Source: Flavisphingomonas formosensis (GTDB lineage: Bacteria > Pseudomonadota > Alphaproteobacteria > Sphingomonadales > Sphingomonadaceae). Taken from it: 64,000 bases of DNA. Under the pieces are notes generated by a model, which saw only the letters and a program-made list of their open reading frames with translations, had not been told where the DNA came from and did no database searches. Below, piece by piece: positions 18,664 to 28,081 of the stretch. Position 1 is the first letter of the stretch. Every line of letters starts with the position of its first letter. The position numbers and the translations under genes are program-made. The DNA lies in assembly GCF_009755815.1 (NCBI RefSeq), contig NZ_WRPK01000002.1, positions 496,001 to 560,000 on the forward strand, written 5' to 3'.

Positions 18664-21600
18664 ATGGCGCCAATCAACGGAACAGAAGCGGGCGAGACGC
18701 TGGACGGCAGCGCCGCCGGAGACACGATCAACGGCCTGGGCGGCGATGACACGCTCAACGGGGTCGCCGGAAACGACATTCTGCACGGCGGCGATGGAAA
18801 TGACGTGCTCTACGGGGCCGATGGAAACGACACGCTCTACGGCGAAGCAAACAACGACACCCTCTATGGCGGCATAGGCACCAACACGCTCTACGGCGGG
18901 GCCGGAAACGATTCCATCTCCAGCGACGGAAGCGGCGACACGATCGACGGCGGGGCTGGCGACGACACCGTCTCCCTGAACTATGGAGCGCAGATCGGCG
19001 CCACAATCCAGGGCGGTGACGGCACTGATACGCTGCATATCTATCATGCCGGCTTCGGCACCGCTTCGATCGGCGGCTTCGAGGCAATCGACTCTGTGGA
19101 AAATGTGATCGACGGGACGGCGGGCAATAACAGCCTCGACCTCTCCGGCATGATCGCCACCTCGCTCGCCACCAGCAATGCGCTCTATGTCTATACCGGC
19201 GACGGCGATGACAGCGTCACCGGCGGGACCGAAATGGATGTTCTCGAAGGTGAGACCGGCAATGATACGCTCTATGGCGGCCTAAGCAATGATCTGCTCC
19301 GTGGTGGTACCGGTACCAACGGTCTCTATGGCGGAGACGGCGATGACCAGATCTATAGCAATGGCGTGAGCGATGTAATCGATGCCGGAGCCGGCGACGA
19401 TTATGTCTATTTCGACTATGGCGCGATCGTCAGCGGCACGATCAAGGGCGGCGACGGCACCGGCGACATGCTCGCCTTCTCTAACGCGACCGCGACCAAC
19501 GCCGTCTTTACCGGCTTCGAACTGATCGATGGCGGGTATAATGTGCTGAACGGAACCGCCGCCGCCAACAGTCTCGACTTCTCCGCGCTCACTGCGCCTT
19601 CACTTAGCACGAGCGGAGCACTCTTTGTTTACGGCGCCGGCGGCAACGATATTCTCAAGGGCGGTACAGAGTCCGACTTCCTCTATGGCGGAACCGGCAC
19701 CAATACGCTCTACGGCGGCGCCAGCGATGATATCATCTCCAGCGACGGAAGCGGCGACACGATCGACGGCGGGGCTGGCGATGACACCGTCTATCTGAAC
19801 GATGCGGCCACGCTCGCCACCTCCATCCAGGGCGGTGACGGCACTGATACTCTGCATATCTACCATGCCGGCTTCGGCACCGCGTCGATCGGCGGCTTCG
19901 AAGCAATCGATGCTGGGGACAATGTGATCGACGGGACAGCGGGCAATAATAGCCTCGACCTTTCCGGCATGGTCGCCGCCTCGCTCGCCACCAGCAATGC
20001 GCTCTATGTCTATACCGGCGACGGAAACGATACGGTCACCGGTGGCACCGAGATCGACATGCTCTACGGCGAGACCGGCAACGATACGCTTTATGGGGGC
20101 CTCAGCGGCGACAGTCTCTATGGCGGCGTCGGGACCAACAGCCTCTATGGCGGCGACGGCGACGACCAGATCTTCAGTAACGGCACAAACGACATCGTAG
20201 ATGGAGGAGCCGGCGACGACTATGTCCTCTTCGACTATAATGCGATCGTCAGCGGCACGATCAAGGGCGGCGATGGCACCGGCGACACGCTTGCCTTCTA
20301 TAACGCGACCGCGACCAATGCCGTCTTCACCGGCTTCGAACTGATCGACGCCACGAACAATGTGCTGAACGGAACCGCAGCAGCCAACAGCATCGATCTG
20401 TCCGCACTCACCGCCACATCGCTCGCTTCCAGCGGCGTGCTCTACGTCTATGGCGGCGCAGGCAACGATATGATCAAGGGCGGCAGCGAGGTTGATACCC
20501 TCTATGGCGGAACTGGCACCAACGCGCTCTACGGCGGCGCCAGCGATGATATCATCTCCAGTGACGGAGCCGGCGACACGATCGACGGCGGGGCTGGCGA
20601 CGACACCGTCTATCTGAACGATGCGGCCACGCTCGCCACCTCCATCCAGGGCGGCGACGGCACCGACACGCTGCATATCTACCATGCCGGCTTCGGCACG
20701 GCGTCGATCGGCGGCTTCGAAGCAATCGACGCTGGGGACAATGTGATCGACGGGACAGCGGGCAATAACAGCCTCGATCTTTCCGGCATGATCGACGCCT
20801 CGCTCGCCACCAGCAATGCGCTCTATGTCTATACCGGCGATGGGAATGATAAAGTCACCGGTGGCACCGAGGTCGACATTCTCTACGGCGAGAACGGCAG
20901 CGACACACTTTATGGAGGTCTCAGCGACGACAGTCTCTATGGCGGGATCGGCACCAACACCCTCTACGGCGGCGACGGCAACGACCAGATCTACAGCAAT
21001 GGCGTGAGTGACCTAATCGATGGTGGGGCCGGTGACGATTATGTCCTCTTCGACTCTAACGCGATCGTCAGCGGCACGATCAAGGGCGGCGACGGCACCG
21101 GCGACACGCTTGCCTTCTATAATGCGACCGCAACGAATGCAGTCTTCACCGGCTTCGAGCTGATCGACAGTGCGAACAACGTTCTCAAAGGTTCTGCGGC
21201 CGGCGACACCATAAACTTTTCCGCGCTCACCGCGGCATCGCTCGCCACGAGCAGCATTCTTTATGTCAACGCCGGCGACGGCAACGACATAGTCACCGGC
21301 GGCACCGAACGCGACGCGCTTTCCGGCGAAAACGGAAACGACACGCTCTACGGCGGCCTGAGCGACGACATCCTCTACGGCGGCAGCGGCAATGACAGCC
21401 TGTTCGGGGGCACGGGCAACGACATGTTCGACGGCGGGGACGGCAATGACAGCCTCGTCGGCAGCGCCGGCGATGATATGTTCGATGGCGGGGCGGGCAT
21501 CGATACCGTGACCTACGCTGCCGCTACCGGGGCCGTTACGGTCAACCTCGCAGACGGCACGGCTATCGGCTATGGCAATGACACCCTCGCGAATGTCGAA

Positions 21601-22863
21601 ACGGTCATCGGCTCGGCCTATTCGGACACGCTGACCGGCGACGGCGGCGCAAATACTCTTTATGGCGGTCTCGGCAACGATCTGCTTGTCGGTGGGGACG
21701 GCAACGACATCCTCGACGGAGGCGGCGGCGTCGATACGGTGAGCTACGCCGACGCGAGCGGCGGAATTACGCTGAGCCTCATCAGCACGAGCTACCAGAA
21801 TAGCGGGGGCGCCGGCAGCGACTCGATCCGCAACGTCGAGAATGTGATCGGCTCCGCCTACAACGATAGTCTGGCTGGCAATGATTTTGCCAACAGCTTG
21901 TACGGCGGCACTGGCGACGACATGCTCAACGGCGGCCTCGGCAACGACTTTCTCTATGGCGGCGACGGCATCGACACGGCAAGCTATGCCGCCGCTACCG
22001 GCGCGGTGCGGGTCAGCCTGGCGATTGCGACGGCGCAGTCGACCATCTCGGCAGGCAGCGACACGCTCTCCGGTATCGAGAACCTCACCGGCGGCGCTTA
22101 TGACGACCAGCTTACCGGTGACGGCGGCAACAACATCCTCACCGGCAACGCCGGCAACGACACGCTGGTCGGCGGCGCGGGCGACGACGGGCTCTATGGG
22201 GGCGCCGGAACGGATACGGCAAGCTACGCCAGCGCCGGGGCGGGCGTAACGATCAGCCTGCTTCTCTCCGGTGCGCAGGACACCCACGGCGCGGGTTTCG
22301 ATACATTCGTGTCGATCGAGAATGTCACCGGATCGGCCTATGACGATGTCATCACCGGATCGGCGCAGACCAACGTGCTCTATGGCGGCAACGGCAACGA
22401 CACGATCGACGCCGGCTCCTCCAACGACACGGTGGACGGCGGCTATGGCAACGATATCCTCAAGGGCGCGGCTGGCGACGACATCCTCATCGGTAATGTC
22501 GGCACCGACACGCTCTATGGAGGGGCGGGCGCCGACAGCCTGACCGGCGGCACACAGAACGACATGTTCGTCTATCTCGCGGCCGGCGACAGCACCCTCG
22601 CTGCGAGCGATCGGATCACCGATTTCGCCAAAGGCGATATCCTGAATGTCTCCGCAATCGATGCCAACACGAAGGTGGCTGGCGACCAGGCCTTCCACCT
22701 CGTCGGCGCCTTCTCCAACAGCGGGGGCGAATATACGCTCGCCTATGACGCAGGCACCAACACCACCACCGCCCTGTTCGACACCAATGGCGACTCCAAT
22801 GCCGACATGGCGATCCTGTTCACCGGCAACGTTACTGCGCTGACGAGCACCTGGCTTCTCTGA
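18664..22863 (+). CDS. RTX calcium-binding repeat protein (RTX-2)
   Basis: About 1399 residues of GGxGxD repeats. Residues 80-870 are three 273-residue tandem units, each made of two related halves: HIYHAGFGTASIGGFEAID and NATATNAVFTGFELID. The distal part repeats the TVSYADAS...DSIRNVENVIGS type of unit. The last 250 residues parallel RTX-1 and RTX-3, and the final 70 residues are almost identical to RTX-1, ending STWLL. Ca2+ binding and type I export are inferred from the family. I start at the ATG 18664 because GGGAG lies eight bases upstream; a GTG three codons earlier is less well placed. No enzymatic domain was seen. Confidence 0.9.
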   Translation: MAPINGTEAGETLDGSAAGDTINGLGGDDTLNGVAGNDILHGGDGNDVLYGADGNDTLYGEANNDTLYGGIGTNTLYGGAGNDSISSDGSGDTIDGGAGDDTVSLNYGAQIGATIQGGDGTDTLHIYHAGFGTASIGGFEAIDSVENVIDGTAGNNSLDLSGMIATSLATSNALYVYTGDGDDSVTGGTEMDVLEGETGNDTLYGGLSNDLLRGGTGTNGLYGGDGDDQIYSNGVSDVIDAGAGDDYVYFDYGAIVSGTIKGGDGTGDMLAFSNATATNAVFTGFELIDGGYNVLNGTAAANSLDFSALTAPSLSTSGALFVYGAGGNDILKGGTESDFLYGGTGTNTLYGGASDDIISSDGSGDTIDGGAGDDTVYLNDAATLATSIQGGDGTDTLHIYHAGFGTASIGGFEAIDAGDNVIDGTAGNNSLDLSGMVAASLATSNALYVYTGDGNDTVTGGTEIDMLYGETGNDTLYGGLSGDSLYGGVGTNSLYGGDGDDQIFSNGTNDIVDGGAGDDYVLFDYNAIVSGTIKGGDGTGDTLAFYNATATNAVFTGFELIDATNNVLNGTAAANSIDLSALTATSLASSGVLYVYGGAGNDMIKGGSEVDTLYGGTGTNALYGGASDDIISSDGAGDTIDGGAGDDTVYLNDAATLATSIQGGDGTDTLHIYHAGFGTASIGGFEAIDAGDNVIDGTAGNNSLDLSGMIDASLATSNALYVYTGDGNDKVTGGTEVDILYGENGSDTLYGGLSDDSLYGGIGTNTLYGGDGNDQIYSNGVSDLIDGGAGDDYVLFDSNAIVSGTIKGGDGTGDTLAFYNATATNAVFTGFELIDSANNVLKGSAAGDTINFSALTAASLATSSILYVNAGDGNDIVTGGTERDALSGENGNDTLYGGLSDDILYGGSGNDSLFGGTGNDMFDGGDGNDSLVGSAGDDMFDGGAGIDTVTYAAATGAVTVNLADGTAIGYGNDTLANVETVIGSAYSDTLTGDGGANTLYGGLGNDLLVGGDGNDILDGGGGVDTVSYADASGGITLSLISTSYQNSGGAGSDSIRNVENVIGSAYNDSLAGNDFANSLYGGTGDDMLNGGLGNDFLYGGDGIDTASYAAATGAVRVSLAIATAQSTISAGSDTLSGIENLTGGAYDDQLTGDGGNNILTGNAGNDTLVGGAGDDGLYGGAGTDTASYASAGAGVTISLLLSGAQDTHGAGFDTFVSIENVTGSAYDDVITGSAQTNVLYGGNGNDTIDAGSSNDTVDGGYGNDILKGAAGDDILIGNVGTDTLYGGAGADSLTGGTQNDMFVYLAAGDSTLAASDRITDFAKGDILNVSAIDANTKVAGDQAFHLVGAFSNSGGEYTLAYDAGTNTTTALFDTNGDSNADMAILFTGNVTALTSTWLL
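18900..21350 (+). repeat. Three tandem 819-bp repeats in RTX-2
   Basis: The anchor encoding HIYHAGFGTASIGGFEAID starts at 19036, 19855 and 20674, giving an exact 819-bp period (273 codons). Each unit is itself a diverged dimer of about 410 bp. The exact spacing suggests amplification by unequal recombination. Edges are approximate. Confidence 0.88.
22649..22860 (+). repeat. Near-identical secretion-signal DNA, copy in RTX-2
   Basis: Partner of 18031-18242. It covers the last 70 or so codons of RTX-2. The third RTX gene (33583-36027) encodes a similar but clearly diverged C-terminus. Confidence 0.85.
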
Positions 22864-22987
22864 TCGCAGATGCCTTTTGGGTGAGACGCCAATGAGGGCG
22901 AGAAGCGGCCGGCATGCCGCTTCCCGCCTGCCTCCATGTGTTTCCCGATTGTCGTGAAACTGCCAGAGAAGCGAAACGCCGGCGTCA

Positions 22988-23030
22988 CCCTGATGTCATC
23001 GCGGGCTCCTATCCCGCGGCGACTTCAGGG
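22988..23030 (+). promoter_or_regulatory. Leader hairpin covering the TonB receptor ribosome binding site
   Basis: CCCTGA (22988-22993) pairs with TCAGGG (23025-23030), GTC (22995-22997) with GAC (23021-23023), and CGCGGG (23000-23005) with CCCGCG (23013-23018). This leaves a seven-base loop and only small symmetric internal loops. The 3' strand overlaps the Shine-Dalgarno AGGGGAA, which lies six bases before the ATG at 23039. Folding would block ribosome access. The pairing is visible; a regulatory role is inferred. Confidence 0.55.
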
Positions 23031-23038
23031 GAAATTTC

Positions 23039-25603
23039 ATGAATATTTCGTCTTATCCGACGCTTGCCATGCTGCTCGTGCTCGGCGGCGGCATGGCGGC
23101 AGCGCCTGCCTTCGCCGAAGACGCGGCGGCGGGCGACGACACCATCGTCGTCACCGGACAGCGCGCGCAACAGGAGCGTTCGATCGAGGCCAAGCGCGTC
23201 GCGATCGGCGTGCTCGACGTCTCTGCCGCCGACGAGATCGGCCGCCTGCCCGATCGCAACGTCGCCGAAGTGGTAGAGCGCCTGCCCGGCGTCGGCGTGA
23301 CCTACGATCAGGGCGAGGGCCGCTATGTCGCGATCCGCGGCGTGCCCTCCACGCTCAACGGCTACACCATCAACGGCTTCGAGCTGGGCGCGCCGGACGG
23401 GCAGACCCGCTCGGTGCCGCTCGACATCATCTCCGGCCAGCTGCTCAACCGCGTCGAGGTCGCCAAGGTGAAGACCGCGGACCAGGATGGGCAAGGCATC
23501 GGCGGGACGATCAACCTCGTCACCCAGACCGCCTTCGACTTCAAGCAGCCCTTCGCGCTCACCGTCAACGCACAGGCCGGCTATCAGGACCTCAAGCAGA
23601 ACAAGGTGCCGATCCGCGGCGACGTCTCGATCGCCAAGCGCTTCGGTGCGGACGAGCAGTTCGGCATCGTGCTCGGCGGCAGCTATTCGGACCGCACCTA
23701 TACGAGCTACGGCTTCTATCCCGACGATTGGCGCCCGCTGCCCGGCTTCGCCCGCGGCGGCGCGCCGACAAACATCAAATATACCAACTACACGCTCGAG
23801 CGCGAACGCATCGGCGCCTCGGGATCGTTCGACTGGCGGCCGAACGACCGGCACCAATTCTATGTGCGCGGCATCTACAGCAAGTTCACAGAGCATGAGA
23901 TCCGGCCGCGCTACCGGCTCGACTTCGCGACCGACGCTATCGTCAACGCGGGCAATCTCACGCTCAACAATGACGGGCTGACCGGCACGTCGACCGGCAC
24001 GCAGAATCGTTTCGACCTGCGCCTGGACGACAAGAGCAAATCGACGCTGATGGCGATGGCGGGCGGCAAGAGCCGCTTCGGCGATCTGACGCTGGATTAT
24101 GGCGCCGCGCGCGTGCACAACCGCGTGACCGACGAATATCCGCTATGGCAGTTCCGCTGCAATCCGGGAACCGTCGACTTCGACTTTAGCAATACGCTCT
24201 ACACCGCGACGCCCCGGACGCCCTGTACGGCGAGCAAGGTGAAGTTCAACCAGTACAGCTATTTCAACCAGCGCGGCACGGAGAATATCTGGCAGGGCCG
24301 GATCGACGCGACCTGGAAGCTCAATGGTATCGGCACCGACAGCGTGCTGCGCTTCGGCGCGAAATATCGCGACAGTGGCCGCCGCTTCGATCAGGACAAT
24401 GACGTGTGGGGCGCGGGATCGAGCGCGCTGACGCTGGATCAGTTCGGCCTGCAAGGGAAGGATTATATCGTCTCCCCGAGCGACGGCAGCCGCTATCTCA
24501 ACGGCCCGACGATCGATCCCGCGGCGATCCAGGCCTTCACGCAGCAATATCTGAACAGCGCCTATTTCAAGAAGAATGTCGCGACCAGCCTCGCCAACGA
24601 CACGCTCAGCGACTTCGACCTGCACGAGAAGGTGAGCGCCGCCTATGGCGAGGCGAACCTGGATTTCGGCGCGGTTTCGCTGACGGCGGGCCTGCGCTAC
24701 GAATATACCCGGCTCAACGTACAGGGCTTCCAGCTGCAGGACGGCACCATGATCGTGCCCGTGCGCAGCCGCACCCATTATGGCAATGTGCTCCCGAGCC
24801 TGATCGTCAAGATCGCGCCCTCCGACGACACCATCTTCCGGCTCGCCTATACGCGCAGCCTCGGCCGGCCCGAATATAGCGACCTTTCGCCGGGCGGATC
24901 GCTGAGCACCGCCGACGACACGCTGTCGCTCGGCAATCCTGGGCTCAAGCCCTATATCTCGGACAATCTCGACGCGACAGCCGAATGGTATTTCGCGAAG
25001 GGCGGCCTGCTGAGCGTCGGCGTGTTCGCCAAGTTCATCAAGAACCCGATCTTCAGCCGGACGACGATCCTGACCGACACGAATTATAATGGCGAGCATT
25101 TCGACACGCTGGAAGTGACCCAGCCATTCAACGCGAAGAAGGGCGACATCGTCGGCATCGAGGCCCAATATCAGCAGCAGTTCACCTTCCTGCCCGGCCT
25201 GCTTTCCGGCTTCGGCATCTCGCTGACCGGCACGCTGACCAATTCGACCCTGAAGCTGACGGACGGACGGACCTCGACCTTCCCCAGCCAGTCCAAATAT
25301 CTCTACGGCGCCGAGCTCTTCTACCAGAAGGGCCCGTTCGAAGCCTCGATCGCCTATCACAATACCGGCAAGGCACTGCTCGCAGTGGGCGACGTCTGGT
25401 ATAACGACCAGTACAACAACGACCTGCGCCGGCTCGACGCCAAGGCCAGCGTGGCGGTGTGGAAGGATATGCGCGTGTTCTTCGAGGCGCAGAACCTGAC
25501 CGACGAGCCGACCCGCCAATATCAGGGCGGCAACACCAACTGGATCATCCAGACCGAACGCTATGGCCGTACCTTCTACGGCGGCGTCTCGGCAAAGTTC
25601 TGA
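23039..25603 (+). CDS. TonB-dependent outer membrane receptor
   Basis: A 854-residue receptor with a signal peptide (MNISSYPTLAMLLVLGGGMA...AFA). The TonB box region DDTIVVTGQR lies near residue 37. The plug domain carries RLPDRNVAEVVERLPGVGV and the VAIRGV motif, and a 22-strand barrel ends in the aromatic SAKF. It belongs to the TIGR01782 group common in Caulobacter and sphingomonads. The PhoD phosphatase two genes downstream suggests uptake of phosphate esters or their products; this is inferred from context. Its stop overlaps the next start as TGATG. Translation may be limited by the leader hairpin just upstream. Confidence 0.92.
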   Translation: MNISSYPTLAMLLVLGGGMAAAPAFAEDAAAGDDTIVVTGQRAQQERSIEAKRVAIGVLDVSAADEIGRLPDRNVAEVVERLPGVGVTYDQGEGRYVAIRGVPSTLNGYTINGFELGAPDGQTRSVPLDIISGQLLNRVEVAKVKTADQDGQGIGGTINLVTQTAFDFKQPFALTVNAQAGYQDLKQNKVPIRGDVSIAKRFGADEQFGIVLGGSYSDRTYTSYGFYPDDWRPLPGFARGGAPTNIKYTNYTLERERIGASGSFDWRPNDRHQFYVRGIYSKFTEHEIRPRYRLDFATDAIVNAGNLTLNNDGLTGTSTGTQNRFDLRLDDKSKSTLMAMAGGKSRFGDLTLDYGAARVHNRVTDEYPLWQFRCNPGTVDFDFSNTLYTATPRTPCTASKVKFNQYSYFNQRGTENIWQGRIDATWKLNGIGTDSVLRFGAKYRDSGRRFDQDNDVWGAGSSALTLDQFGLQGKDYIVSPSDGSRYLNGPTIDPAAIQAFTQQYLNSAYFKKNVATSLANDTLSDFDLHEKVSAAYGEANLDFGAVSLTAGLRYEYTRLNVQGFQLQDGTMIVPVRSRTHYGNVLPSLIVKIAPSDDTIFRLAYTRSLGRPEYSDLSPGGSLSTADDTLSLGNPGLKPYISDNLDATAEWYFAKGGLLSVGVFAKFIKNPIFSRTTILTDTNYNGEHFDTLEVTQPFNAKKGDIVGIEAQYQQQFTFLPGLLSGFGISLTGTLTNSTLKLTDGRTSTFPSQSKYLYGAELFYQKGPFEASIAYHNTGKALLAVGDVWYNDQYNNDLRRLDAKASVAVWKDMRVFFEAQNLTDEPTRQYQGGNTNWIIQTERYGRTFYGGVSAKF

Positions 25604-26382
25604 TGATCGCGCTCCTCACCGCCGCAGCCGCCATCCTCTCGCTCCAGGCGAGCGAGGTGCGCCGGCTGCCGGCACCGGATGCAGAGCAGGGTGTCGCATC
25701 CGACGGGCGCTATCTCTATGCCGTCTCCAATCGCGTGATCGCCAAGCTCGATGCCAAAAGCGGCAGGCAGGTCGCGCGCTGGGAGGGCGATGCGGCGCAT
25801 TTCAAGCATATGAACAGCTGCACCGCCGAGGCGGGCACGCTGATCTGCGCCGCGTCCAACTATCCCGACGTGCCGATGCAGAGCCGCATCGAACGGTTCG
25901 ACGCGCGGCGGCTCACCCATCTTTCCACCCAGCATCTCGGCCATGGCCATGGATCCCTCACCTGGGCGATGCGCCATGACGGAAGCTGGTGGGCCTGCTT
26001 TGCCAATTACGACAATCGCGGCGGAGAGCCGGGACGCGATCACCGCTTCACCACCCTCGTCCGCTACGACGAGGATTGGCGCGAGCAGGCACAGTGGCGT
26101 TTTCCCGACACCGTGCTGGATCGCATGGCGCCGAAGAGCGCCTCCGGCGGCGTCTGGGGCGAGGACGGCCTCCTCTACGTGACCGGACATGACCGACCCG
26201 AGCTTTATGTGCTGCGCGCGCCGCCCGGCGGCGGCACGCTGGAGCTGGTCGCGATCGTCGCCATTCCGACCGAGGGCCAGGCGATCGCCTGGGACGCGCG
26301 CGACGCGCGACTGCTCTGGTCGATCGAGCGCAAGACCAGGGAGCTGGTCGCCAGCCGCATTCCCCCAATCGAAGGACGATGA
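25603..26382 (+). CDS. Exported beta-propeller-like protein of unknown function
   Basis: A 259-residue protein beginning with a hydrophobic signal (MIALLTAAAAILSLQA). It has repeating strand pairs such as GVASDGRYLYAVSNRVIAKLDAKSG and GGVWGEDGLLYVTGHDRPELYVL, which suggest a propeller of the YVTN or WD40-like kind. No catalytic motif was recognised. HGHGSLTWAM and NSCTAEAGTLICAASNYP may shape a binding site. It is translationally coupled at both ends (TGATG with the receptor, ATGA with PhoD), so it probably works with them at the cell surface or in the periplasm, perhaps binding the substrate. Confidence 0.7.
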   Translation: MIALLTAAAAILSLQASEVRRLPAPDAEQGVASDGRYLYAVSNRVIAKLDAKSGRQVARWEGDAAHFKHMNSCTAEAGTLICAASNYPDVPMQSRIERFDARRLTHLSTQHLGHGHGSLTWAMRHDGSWWACFANYDNRGGEPGRDHRFTTLVRYDEDWREQAQWRFPDTVLDRMAPKSASGGVWGEDGLLYVTGHDRPELYVLRAPPGGGTLELVAIVAIPTEGQAIAWDARDARLLWSIERKTRELVASRIPPIEGR

Positions 26383-27947
26383 CGATGCCGCTCTTCAGCC
26401 GACGCCAGTGGCTTGCCGGCGCGATCGCCGCGCCGACCCTGCTCAGCATCGGCGCGAGGGCGGGTTCGGCATCGGCGGAAGGCCCCTTCACGCTCGGCGT
26501 CGCCTCGGGCGATCCCGAGCCGGACGGGATCGTGTTGTGGACGCGGCTCGCGCCCAGGCCGCTGGAAGGCGATGGCGGCATGCCGCCGCACGAGGTGCCG
26601 GTGCGCTGGGAAGTGGCAGAGGACGAGCGCTTCGCCCGGCTGGTGCGCTTCGGCGACGCGCGAGCCGAGGCGCGTTGGGGCCATTCAGTGCATGTCGAAG
26701 TGACCGGTCTCGCGCCCGGCCGTCCTTATTATTACCGATTCATCGCGCAGGGCATCGCCAGCCCGGTCGGCCGCACGCGCACCGCGCCGGCGCCGGGCGC
26801 AGCCGTCGACCGCCTGCGCATCTGCTACGGATCCTGCCAGAAATATGAGGTCGGCTATTATGCCGCCTGGCGCCACGCGGTGGAGGAGGATCCGGACCTG
26901 ATCCTGTTCCTCGGCGACTATATCTACGAAGGCGCCCCCTCCCCCGGCGGCGTGCGCATGCATCTCAACCCCGAGCCGATGGATCTGGCGGGCTACCGCG
27001 TCCGCTACGCGACCTACAAGCTCGATGCCTTGTTGCAGGCCGCGCACGCCACGGCCCCCTGGGCCGTGACGTGGGACGATCATGAGGTCGCCAACGATTA
27101 CGCCAACGACCTCGACGAGAATAATGGCGAGCGCGCGCCTTTCCTGCTGCGCCGCGCCGCCGCCTACCAGGCCTATTGGGAGCATATGCCGCTGCGGCGC
27201 CGGTCGCGTCCCCATGGCGCGGCGATGCAGCTTTATCGCACGCTCGACTGGGGCAGGCTCGCGCAGTTCCAGATCATCGACGATCGACAATTCCGCTCCG
27301 GCCATCCCTGCCAGCCTGCCGACCTGCTGCCCGCCCACAAGAAATATCTGCCGCTGGTGCCCGACTGCGCCGAACGCCACGATCCCCGCCGCACCATCCT
27401 CGGCAGTACCCAGGAAGACTGGCTGCACCGGGCGCTGGGCAGCAGCCGGGCGCAGTGGAATCTGCTGTCCCAGCAGACGCTGATGACGTCCTATGCGCGG
27501 CTGGATGCGGATCATCCGGACGAGGGCGCCAGGCTCTATTCGGCGGACACATGGGGCGGCTATCCGGCTGCGCGCGAACGCATCCTGCGCCGCTGGCGCG
27601 ATGCGCACACGCCCAACCCGCTGGTGCTGAGCGGCGACATCCACGCCTTCGCCGCCTCCGACATGGCCGATCCCGACGACGACAAGCGCATCCTCGCCTC
27701 CGAATTCGTCGGGGGATCGATCACCTCCCTGTTCCATGACGCGACGTTCAAGCGCAGCACCTTGCTGAACCCCGGATTCCGTTTCGCGGAGAATGAGATA
27801 AAGGGCTATGGCCGCATCGACCTGACGCCCGGCCGCTGCGATGTGGCATTCCGCGGGCTCGCCGATGCCCGCGACGTGAACTCCGCCATCTCGACGATCG
27901 CTTCCTTCGTCGTGGAAGCCGGCCGGCCCGGCATGGTTGCGGCTTGA
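26379..27947 (+). CDS. phoD: PhoD-like alkaline phosphatase, Tat-exported
   Basis: A 522-residue protein with a twin-arginine signal (SRRQWLAGAIAAPTLLS), an N-terminal Fn3-like domain (FTLGVASGDPEPDGIVLWTRLAP), then the metallophosphatase. Metal-site motifs are LGDYIYEG, WDDHEVANDY, DDRQFRS and SGDIHAF. PhoD enzymes hydrolyse phosphate mono- and diesters in the periplasm or outside the cell, using Fe/Ca. The start overlaps the previous stop (ATGA), and a second ATG at 26385 is also possible. It is the last gene of the receptor-propeller-phosphatase operon. No Pho box was recognised upstream of the operon. Confidence 0.9.
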   Translation: MTMPLFSRRQWLAGAIAAPTLLSIGARAGSASAEGPFTLGVASGDPEPDGIVLWTRLAPRPLEGDGGMPPHEVPVRWEVAEDERFARLVRFGDARAEARWGHSVHVEVTGLAPGRPYYYRFIAQGIASPVGRTRTAPAPGAAVDRLRICYGSCQKYEVGYYAAWRHAVEEDPDLILFLGDYIYEGAPSPGGVRMHLNPEPMDLAGYRVRYATYKLDALLQAAHATAPWAVTWDDHEVANDYANDLDENNGERAPFLLRRAAAYQAYWEHMPLRRRSRPHGAAMQLYRTLDWGRLAQFQIIDDRQFRSGHPCQPADLLPAHKKYLPLVPDCAERHDPRRTILGSTQEDWLHRALGSSRAQWNLLSQQTLMTSYARLDADHPDEGARLYSADTWGGYPAARERILRRWRDAHTPNPLVLSGDIHAFAASDMADPDDDKRILASEFVGGSITSLFHDATFKRSTLLNPGFRFAENEIKGYGRIDLTPGRCDVAFRGLADARDVNSAISTIASFVVEAGRPGMVAA

Positions 27948-28081
27948 TAACGCTATTGCAATGATCCTGCGGACAGCATGACCCACGTGGCGCAGGAGAC
28001 TCCGCTCCGTTATGAACAGCCGGTGGTTTCAAGCGTGAACGACCCTAGTCCTATGCCGACAAAGGGAGGAAGCGGAAAAGC

